DNA of 64,000 bases from Agaricus subrufescens (lineage: Eukaryota; Basidiomycota; Agaricomycetes; Agaricales; Agaricaceae), in assembly GCA_029945375.1 (NCBI GenBank), contig CM057062.1, forward strand, positions 2,805,564 through 2,869,563, read 5' to 3'. Made by a program: the position numbers and the translations under genes. The notes under the pieces were generated by a model. That model saw only the letters and a program-made list of their open reading frames with translations, was not told the origin of the DNA and did no database searches. Shown in pieces: positions 56,446 to 64,000 of this stretch (positions are counted from its first letter, which is position 1; the number at the start of each line of letters is the position of its first letter).

Positions 56446-59287
56446 ATGTCTACGCCGCTCATTCCAACAGGGTCTATGCTCTCCCCTATGTCGTCACGGA
56501 ATTTGAGTGTCCCCCGTTCCCCGTCCCCTCTACGTGATTCAATCCTCTCTCTTTCTCGGTCTCCTTCGAGACTTGGTACACGGCCGAATACTGCCACTGG
56601 TGAGCACACACTTTTCGAACTCTTGGATTTCTCATTTATAAATGATACCTCAAGACTCTACAGGGCGACTTTCAGTCCAACGCGCTTCTCCGATACAGCC
56701 TCCTACCGCCGGATCCGATACCTCTCTGCCTGACACATCCTCGCTCATCGATCATCAACAATCCGGTTCCGAGATACCTACCATCATTACATGCCCTGGT
56801 ACACCCAACTCATCACAACAATCTTTGATAACTCCTCCCTCGACTGTAAGTAGCTCGCCTTCAGTCCGATAAAAGCTTCTGATATCGAATTTTCCATATC
56901 ACAGAACGGGAGCCAGAGTATGTTCCAAAACCCCCAAGGCTTCTCAGTATCGGGTGGGACGTTTACCAGCCATCATGGTGACAACAGTGAGAAAGATTTG
57001 CGTCGTCGCATATCCTTCTATGATGACACGTCTGACAGTCAACGTGACGAACGTCAACCACTCGGATAACTGTAGGCAACATTCCTTGAGCATTTCCTCT
57101 CCCCCGCTGACTGTCTCTTTCTGCAGTCATGAAGACGCTTCTCGCCGAAACAATACGCGGGGCGGAATTTGATTCTTCAGAGCGCGACCCTCCCCCAAGA
57201 TGTCATCCTGGAACTCGAGTAGCTATCATAGAACGGTGCCTCGACTTCATCCAAAGTTGCACCGACACCGACGTCAACAAGATGCGTTGGGTATTTGGCG
57301 CTGCAGGGGTTGGAAAGTCGGCCATCATGCAGTCTATCGCCGAATCTCCACTCGCCGCCAAAGCGCTGAGTGCTTCTGTCTTCTTCTCAGTCAAAGGGCG
57401 CAATGATGTGAACAGAACGATCAAGACCCTCAGCTATCAGTTTGCAGCGAAGTCGGCGCGTTACCGTAACTTCATTAAGGCTGAAGTTGAAAATGACCCA
57501 GCTCTCTATGAAAAAGCGATGTCGACCCAGTTTACGAAATTCATAGTTGAACCATTTATCAACCGGCGCTTGCTGGGTTCGCGTCGTATCTTAATCCTCA
57601 TCGATGGCCTTGATGAATGTGCCGATCCGCGTACTCAGGACGACCTCTTGAACCTTATATCTCGCTCCTGCCTCGAATACTCCTCCCCACTCGTATGGCT
57701 TGTCGCTAGTCGTCCAGAACCCTACATTATCTCCTTCTTTGATCAGCCAGTTGTCATGCCTGTGTATACAAAGGAAGAAATCCTGGTTGACACCGATGAG
57801 GCCCGGCAGGACGTTGAAACATTTCTTTGCGATGGGTCAAGGAGAGTTAAGGACAGGTTCTCCCGATTCATGTGGCCTTCAGCTCCAGTAATTCGGAAAA
57901 TCGCCGATGCTTCGGGTGGTCTCTTCATGTACGCCGAAACCGTCAGCCGATGCCTCGGAGACCTTCAGTTTGGAAATTCAACTTGCCAGATCGATGACAT
58001 ACTCGACTCAATCGATACCCAACCAGACCCGCGACTTCCCCAGGATCAGCGCCTGATGGCTCGACTTGATGCGATGTACGAGCAGATTTGGTCCAAGGTG
58101 TCATCCGAAACAGAGGAAAATGCCCGAAGGATCTTACTAGCGTTGTTTCTGGTGTTGGATTTGGAGATTGACCTCAGGTTTCAAGACGTTAGCCTCGTCA
58201 TGCTTTGTGATTGGCTGGGTATGACAGATGCAGAGTTTTATGCGGCCGTTTCTAGTCTCCACTCTGTCCTAATTATACCCGAACCCCACAAGGCTCATCA
58301 AGAAGCTCCCCAATTTTTCCATAAGTCATTCATTGACTACATAGTGAACTATAAACGATCAAAGCTGTTTCGCGATATCAGAGACGAGGCTCTGACACTC
58401 AAAATTGAATGCTCGTCCAGAGTTGCTTCTCAGGCTCCCGATGGAGTTCGTTTCTCTGGTATATTTTATGGTATTTCGGATGTAGGGACTCTCATGCGCG
58501 GTTCAGGGGCGTTAAGTTGTATTAAACTTACTTGGGCAGATGATGAAAATTACTTGGGTGGTGATGAGAGGAGGATGAAGCTATATGAAGCGGCTATGAA
58601 TTGCGTGGCGAAGGGGTTTAAACGTGGAAATCCAGCCTTCCATACTCCGTTTTGCATTCAAGTCTTGACCAGTCGCTTTGAAGAATATATCGATTTCCCA
58701 TATGAGAGGCTATCTGACATTGTTTTCGTAAGCCCTTCACCTCTTGATTTTCTAACTTGATTCTGAAAACTATACATTAGGATGAATCCAAACGTGATAA
58801 ATTCGTAGGTCATGGTATACTGAAGTTGGTGTCCCCTAGGGTGGTTAGTGATCTTACGGTTACATCACGTACCAGACTGTGGTTCCGTCGTCCCGCCAGG
58901 AAAAGAGATCTTTTTGCCAAGCCACCTGATCTATGGGATCCTTCTTGCAAAGTGAGCGAGATTCGTTTCCGCGATAGATTTACATTATTTACTAGCTTAT
59001 TTTTTCAGCATGATCGTGGAGGCAGGTGGCAAGGAAGAGGACATGAATGGAGTACCGAATTTGAGATGGATCAGATTCAGGGGTGTCCTTCTTGCTGTCA
59101 ACGATTCGAACAGCAGTTGAAGGGTTGGAGGCCCCGCTCGCCTAAATATCTTGTCCCGGTGTTGTTTATTTCTACTGGCGAGTGTTTCGTGGAAGTTGAG
59201 TTTGATGACGATCCGTCGGTGTGGACTTATAGAATCAGATGTCGTCTTTCGTTGGAGGAGCGGAAGAGGTATGGAAGTTCTGTATAG
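56446..59287 (+). CDS. NACHT-domain STAND NTPase (orphan fungal NLR)
   Basis: The main exon (57,129-58,727) encodes MKTLLAETIRGAEF, then SERDPPPRCHPGTR, the usual lead-in of agaricomycete NACHT proteins. Walker A is GAAGVGKS (residues 57-64 from this Met) and Walker B is ILILIDGLDECAD (about 154-166), then WLVASRPEPYI. Two exons follow (58,781-58,951 and 59,009-59,287); the C-terminus holds CPSCC and no WD40, TPR or ankyrin repeats. Upstream exons 56,446-56,599, 56,664-56,845 and 56,905 to about 57,069 encode a Ser/Pro-rich start and MFQNPQGFSVSGGTFTSHHG, an N-terminal motif common in these NLRs. Joining them to the NACHT exon needs a phase-1 donor, and none with a good GT consensus is present where expected (ctcggataac). 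The product is 682 residues from the 57,129 Met, longer if the upstream exons join. Such proteins are thought to act in non-self recognition and programmed cell death. Confidence 0.87.
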
Positions 59288-59481
59288 TATACTGCTGTGT
59301 ATTGTTGAGTGTGACGAAATTGCGGATATAATATGACAGCGGCGTACTTCTGGAGGCCTTCTAATGAATTGGAAGAGCAAAGATCCGCGACTAGGGGAGT
59401 TCTCTTCCTTGTCACAGGTTTATCAGTTCATGTGACAGCTCGATCAGATAAGTCTTTTTTGTTTAGCTAATACCATCAAAA

Positions 59482-61430
59482 ATGACTTCGACCTTCTCAA
59501 CGTCCGACGAAACCGCTATTACTCGCGCTCTAGATACTACTCCCGATACCTCCTCCAGCCATCTTTCAGGACAACAATTTGACGAATTCTATGATATCGA
59601 GCGTACGGCGGAGGAGATCGATCGAGGGAATTACAAGCGGGTTCGCATGTTCTATCTCAGGGATCGGCCCGCCGATTTATTTTGCGACGTCAGATAGCAT
59701 TGCAATTTCCTGATGAACTCCTGCATGATTCGGTTCCTGTTTACAAGCGTTTGAAATCTTTGGTTGGGAAGGATAGGGAAATTTATGTGTTGGCTGATAC
59801 GTCCTATGGCAAGTGAGCAAACGCGGTTTTTTTTTGTGTGTTTGTTGAAGATTTATGTTGGGTTTAAGCTGTTGCGTGGATGAAGTTGCGGCTCAACATG
59901 TTAATGCTGATGTTATTGTTCATTATGGACATGCGTGTATGAGTTTGTAGGTTTTTTTTCGTGTTCTGGGTGTTATGGGTTGCTAAGTTTCGCAGAACGT
60001 CCCGGCTTCCAGTTATCTACGTCTTTGGGAATAAGCCACTCGATGTTGAGGATTGTGTGAGTAAACTTGTGGAGGCGTATGGATCTCACTCTTCGTCGGT
60101 GACCCCATCTTCTGAGTCGCCTAGAAAGGCACTGTTGAAGTACGAGGTTTGTTACTCTCATCTTGCGGGTACGTCGTACACTCTCTTTGGCTCTCTTGAA
60201 TGAATTGATAGTTGTATGTAGACGATCTCTTACATCATCTACAAAAGAGTTTCGAGCCATTGAACGTCGAGATCCTTCATTCACCACTGTGTACAAAAAC
60301 ATCTCCCTCCTCTACTCCCCCCATTCCGTCGCCTAATGTTGTTGAGTACAACATTATTTTCTACATCGGCGAGGAGGAGAGCCTTTCTCTCACAAATCTT
60401 CTCATGACCCACTCCTCGTGTGATGTACATCCTTCCTACTCTTGGGGGCATAGGCGGCAGTCTTACATTCTTCTTGCAGGTATTTTCGTATAATCCCCGA
60501 GTTCGAGCTAGTAAACTTTCCTCGACTGCCACCAATAGACTGCTAATGCGTCGATATGCGACCATCCAAAAAGCCAGGGACGCTGATGTTTTTGGCATAC
60601 TAGTGGGTACTCTAGGAGTATGTAAGTCATTTTCTGTCGTTATGAGTGAACATATACTTAGCATATTTCCTTTTAAAAGCGTCATATCTATCTCTTATAT
60701 CCCATCTCCGCAAACTCCTCTCCTCACATCACAAAAAATCGTACACGATCTCGGTCGGAAAACTAACTCCAGCAAAATTGGCCAATTTTCTCGAAATAGA
60801 ATGTTTTATACTCGTCGCTTGTCCTGAAAATACACTTCTCCTCAATGATACGACATCAACTCGACATCAACAACAGAATGGGGGGTTCTCGAATAAAGAG
60901 TTTTCGTTTAAACCGATTATAACTCCCTTTGAGCTGCAGTTGGCGCTACGGGAGGAGGTTGAATGGACGGGGAGGTTTGTACTTGATTTTGAGGAGGTTA
61001 TTAGGGAAGGGGAGAAGGAGAGAGAGAATGGAGAGAAAGTGGGAGAGGGAGAGGGAGATGAGGAGGAGAGAGACTTGGATGAACCCAGATTCTCTCTTAT
61101 CACTGGAAAGTATCGGCATCCAAAATTATACGGCCGCGCATCGGAAGAACCTGAAACGCAATCGGGTACGAGCAGTATCGTTTTAAGGAATCAGGATTCT
61201 TCGGTATCAAAACTGGATAACGGCAGCGCTGCAGGTGACGTCACTCTAACGTACTGCTTTAATGAAAATAATCCACTGATGGTCACTTGATTGGTATTAT
61301 AGCTCAATTTCTTCAGCAAAGAACGTACCAAGGACTGGAAGCTCGAATAGGTCAAGATGAACCTAGTGTTTTGGAACAAGGAAGAAGCGGGATTGCGAGA
61401 GGGTATCAAACTGATCGGCGCGAGAATTAG
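59482..61430 (+). CDS. DPH2: Diphthamide biosynthesis protein 2 (DPH2)
   Basis: Eight exons: 59,482-59,640, 59,694-59,812, 59,869-59,946, 59,996-60,168, 60,222-60,424, 60,480-60,621, 60,680-61,234 and 61,303-61,430, totalling 518 residues. The reading is [14 protein letters not shown], then [67 protein letters not shown] and a C-terminus [15 protein letters not shown]. These are diagnostic of DPH2, partner of DPH1 in the radical-SAM-type enzyme that starts diphthamide on elongation factor 2 in the cytosol. The CC pair and the Cys of HYGHAC are candidate iron-sulfur ligands. An acidic low-complexity insertion (about 61,010-61,080) interrupts the C-terminal domain. It starts 194 bp after the NACHT gene on the same strand; that proximity has no known meaning. 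All exon junctions preserve frame. Confidence 0.96.
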
Positions 61431-62042
61431 AAAATGAGCAGGAATCGCATATTAGTCGGAATACCAGTGTGGTCATCCTGCACCGGTTAGGTGGTGCGGG
61501 TGGCCCTTACTGTCGTCCCTCGGGAAGACAAGAAAGGAAGCAGTCGAGAAAGAAAGCATACGCTTGGGAATAGTGGATGGTCTGTACTTCAGTGACAATG
61601 TTGGATGACACTGAACGAGGCTCGCCTAATTTCCACTGTGACATGAGTGTGTCTTGAATAAAATAAGATTCTCTCTGGTAGTAAGTTAGCTGCCGCCCTT
61701 AGATGAAAGCAGTCTAACGATCAATTCGGTGGCATACTTCAATAAATGATGACTGGGGGTGGGGTGAATTGTCTTTGACAGAGTGCTCCAGGATGCATGT
61801 ATATATTGTTGCAATACCGCAAGCTTGAGGAGGTAACACTGGATTGTATATTCTTCAGCTAACAACTGCCTACCAAATGTAGACAAGACGGCGATCATAG
61901 TGAACAGGTTGTGATGGGACCAGGAACAAAAATATTCAATTATTAGTTGGCGTGTTTGCAAGACATGATCAGACAACGCTCTTTCGGGACGATCTTCTAC
62001 TCACTCTCAAGACTTGCACTACCCTAGGTGACCGAGAAACGT
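61431..62042. other. Intergenic region downstream of DPH2
   Basis: A minus-strand frame at 61,976-61,686 (96 codons) exists but has no recognised domain, no clear start context and no neighbouring exon. I do not support it as a gene. The 3' end of DPH2 lies in the left part. Confidence 0.4.
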
Positions 62043-63070
62043 ATGGAAGGTGACCCGGAAGATGTTGAGGAGGATGTGGTATTAAGTGTATTCGAGATTC
62101 TGAATCGATGCAGTCCGGAAGAGGATGTTGGGCTCCGTGACTTTCATAACGGATATTGATTGATTATGGTTCCAGCATCAGTTGAATCTACATGGCACCA
62201 ACATTGCTCCAAATTAGATGGGAAGGCGCCATCAGGGCCTACCGCCAAATACCATACAACGCTCTTCGGCGATTTTGTTCACGGCTTGGGGCGGATGACA
62301 TACCATTATGCGGCAAGTTCAGCGACGTCCATTACATCCGCGCAGCTACGGAAGGTCCACGTTGCCAAGCTTTGTTTTGGTTTCAACCCGACAGAATTTT
62401 CTAATTTTGTAAACTTTCTGGCGCATGATTCTTCGGTTTCTTTACTTTTAATCTTGACCCTCTCCATCATCCCTACAGGGAAGTGTGTCAGAGTTCGATG
62501 GTACGGGACTTTGTCGTCAAACCCAACTGAAATAACTCAAGTTGGGACACCTTGACTGGGAAGAGGTGAGCCCTGCTACTGCTCAAGAGGGACGAATGGG
62601 TTGATTTTACCTGGAGACAACCTGGATCTTGAATCGGGTGATTGCTCGCACCTCGTTATAATTTAAATTTTCTTGATTATCTGTCAGTAGCCACATTCAA
62701 GGGCCGAATTGAGGGCATTCATATCTGAGCTTGAATGCCTTCGAGAACACTCGCCAGAATTTAAGGTTGTTGTTTTCGGAGGCGTGCCAAAGTGGCGGGT
62801 TGCAGCCTTTCGATGTGAAACAGAGAGCAAACGTATACGTTATGTGGTTGCTTATCCTGAGTATCTCGGCCTCGGATACATCTAATATTCTTTCTGATTA
62901 TCCAAAATGTGATTGGGAGACGATGTCAATATCTATAGGGCACACGAGTTGTGGGCATATCTCAACACCGGAGACCAGCAATTCGTCGCGGAGAGGGGGA
63001 GTGTAGTATGTTACTGGAAATCATCTCACGTACAGTGCATGTGTATGAAGTCGAGCTTCATTATATGCTA
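62043..63070 (+). CDS. Hypothetical multi-exon gene, structure unresolved
   Basis: Several protein-like stretches lie in order on the plus strand: MEGDPEDVEEDVVLSVFEIL from 62,043; LQIRWEGAIRAYRQIPYNAL at about 62,200; AELRAFISELECLREHSPEF with KVVVFGGVPKWRVAAFRCE after an acceptor near 62,690; and GDDVNIYRAHELWAYLNTGD at about 62,915. They are in different frames separated by likely introns, but I could not fix all junctions, so frameshifts (a pseudogene) remain possible. No domain is recognised. Overlapping frames on the same strand make this uncertain. Confidence 0.35.
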
Positions 63071-63224
63071 CTACTACGAGTGGTATGTTGAATTGTACCT
63101 CAACTGTACCACCGGCTGGGCTCGTCCAGGCGCGATCCGGGCCGCAGACAGTGAAGCGCGTGAGAACCATCAATCAAAGCTGAGCGCTGAGCTGCCATCA
63201 AAAGCTGCCAGCTTCTGCCAGTTT

Positions 63225-63245
63225 CTGCCGGATGGCATCCGGCAG
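63225..63245. repeat. Near-perfect palindrome, 10-bp arms
   Basis: CTGCCGGATG and CATCCGGCAG flank a single G. It sits in a stretch with repeated ctgccagcttctgcc words (63,190-63,255), which looks like the remnant of a small dispersed repeat. Confidence 0.6.
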
Positions 63246-63483
63246 CTTCTGTTGATCTGCAACCTTGCCCAACACTGGTTATGATATCCTCACAAAAAGC
63301 TTCCGCTGCGCCACGATCTACTTCAACATTTCCATCACACGAGATTTACCGAGATGAATGGAGTGGAAGCATGCGCCACTGGAAGCGGAACATTGAACAA
63401 GTACAAGTGAGCGGCGGATATGCGATAACCAGGCCGAGGTGGTGTTTGGCAGGGAATGAACAAGCGCCCAGCTGTCAGAAGAT

Positions 63484-63534
63484 GGGTTCTCGGGAAAATG
63501 CCGGCAGTCTGGTGACATGCTGTGCTCGAAGCAC
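63484..63534 (+). promoter_or_regulatory. Second copy of the gggttctcgg...ctcgaagcac block
   Basis: This matches 54,805-54,857 in both sub-blocks and in spacing. It lies 150-200 bp upstream of the putative NLR first exon at 63,686, on the same strand. Confidence 0.4.
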
Positions 63535-63685
63535 TTTTCACTCGCCAACCACCACCTTTACTCCCCTGTCCGCACCCAATGGCTCCTAGAAGGAAGCTTG
63601 ACGTGTTCAAAGGGTGGCTGTCTAATGTATTTACCTCCAAAGACGGGATTCGCTCCATACCAGATGGTCTGTGTTTCGATAACGA

Positions 63686-63867
63686 TGCAAGATGATACTG
63701 AAAGCAGTGTACCTATAGGCCTCCAGCGCCCAGCAGAATCCGCAGGTTTCTTTGGTCACGCACAAGGCGTTGCTGTAAACAATTCCCCTATGACGGCTGC
63801 ACAAGGAAATCAATATAGTATGACATATGTACAAGGCGATCGCAACATTGTGCCGCAAAGTGTGTGA
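63686..63867 (+). CDS. Probable first exon of an NLR-type gene (runs off the window)
   Basis: From the ATG at 63,686 the frame reads MQDDTESSVPIG, then SAGFFGHAQGVAVNNSPMTA and NQYSMTYVQGDRN. A glycine-rich 'F.gA.gv.i....m' stretch followed by Y.GDRN is the usual N-terminal signature just before the first intron of agaricomycete NACHT/NLR and related ATPase genes. A gtgatg or gtgtga donor lies near 63,861. The ATPase domain would be beyond the right edge, so the assignment rests on the N-terminal motif only. An earlier in-frame Met at 63,664 is possible. Confidence 0.45.
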
Positions 63868-64000
63868 TGTGTTGCATTCCATTTTTCGCTACTTGAGCTC
63901 ATCTCATCTTATCCAGTCATGGGTCTACTCTCACAGCATATCATCCATGGAGCTGCACACGATGATTCCGCCCGCACCCCGCCTCCTCGCTGCCATCCCA

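Noticed and set aside
59482..61430. Reading NACHT plus DPH2 as a toxin-defence pair because diphthamide is a toxin target
   Set aside because: DPH2 is a universal eukaryotic housekeeping gene; adjacency alone gives no support and no other toxin-related gene is present.
61686..61976. Minus-strand frame of 96 codons downstream of DPH2
   Set aside because: It has no domain, no neighbouring exon and no start context; probably chance.

Overview
The window looks like a chromosomal segment of an agaricomycete (mushroom-forming basidiomycete) fungus. Introns are short (about 45-70 bp, GT-AG), and the families present are typical of that group: Tnp2-type CACTA and Plavaka DNA transposons, Tad-like LINEs, Ty1/copia elements and orphan NACHT NLR genes. 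No prokaryotic features, rRNA, tRNA or CRISPR arrays were seen. All calls come from reading the sequence; no database search was run.

Layout. Bases 1 to about 52,370 are a nest of mobile elements. In order: a 72-bp tandem repeat (1-360); a LINE 3' fragment (minus strand, 1,256-2,776); a 1.35-kb LTR-like repeat (2,777-4,129); and a minus-strand Ty1/copia element that has been split. Its gag-pol pieces lie at 4,130-6,220, 7,798-8,009 and 20,665-20,778, separated by a 1.58-kb foldback element (6,221-7,797, TA target duplication) and by a 12.66-kb CACTA element, CACTA-A (8,010-20,664, GCC target duplication). Removing both insertions in silico rejoins the gag reading frame exactly. Next come a decayed NACHT-gene fragment (21,210-21,491) and a second copy of the LTR-like repeat (21,492-29,458), which is split by a 6.58-kb Plavaka element (22,628-29,211, TA duplication). 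A 22.9-kb composite CACTA element (29,472-52,367) follows. It is two head-to-tail copies, CACTA-B and CACTA-C, fused near 42,960. CACTA-B carries a 1.6-kb Tc1/mariner element (31,997-33,603) inside its tnp2 gene and a CTAGCT-rich insertion (about 36.69-38.05 kb).

The CACTA copies share one gene plan: tnp2 transposase, then, transcribed divergently, a large unknown gene ('WWSE gene'), then a small unknown gene D, then an acidic gene C. Three of the four families have no function I can name. Most copies are broken, and many breaks are CGA-to-TGA changes where a sister copy still has CGA or has CAA. That is the signature expected from methyl-CpG deamination.

From about 52.4 kb the DNA becomes ordinary gene space: a type II membrane protein resembling GDP-fucose O-fucosyltransferases (minus, 52,806-54,611); a NACHT STAND NTPase (plus, 56,446-59,287); DPH2 of the diphthamide pathway (plus, 59,482-61,430, eight exons); an unresolved hypothetical gene (about 62.0-63.1 kb); and the likely first exon of a second NLR-type gene running off the right edge. 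The NACHT gene at 57 kb has a decayed partial paralogue inside the transposon nest at 21 kb, so the two compartments have exchanged sequence.
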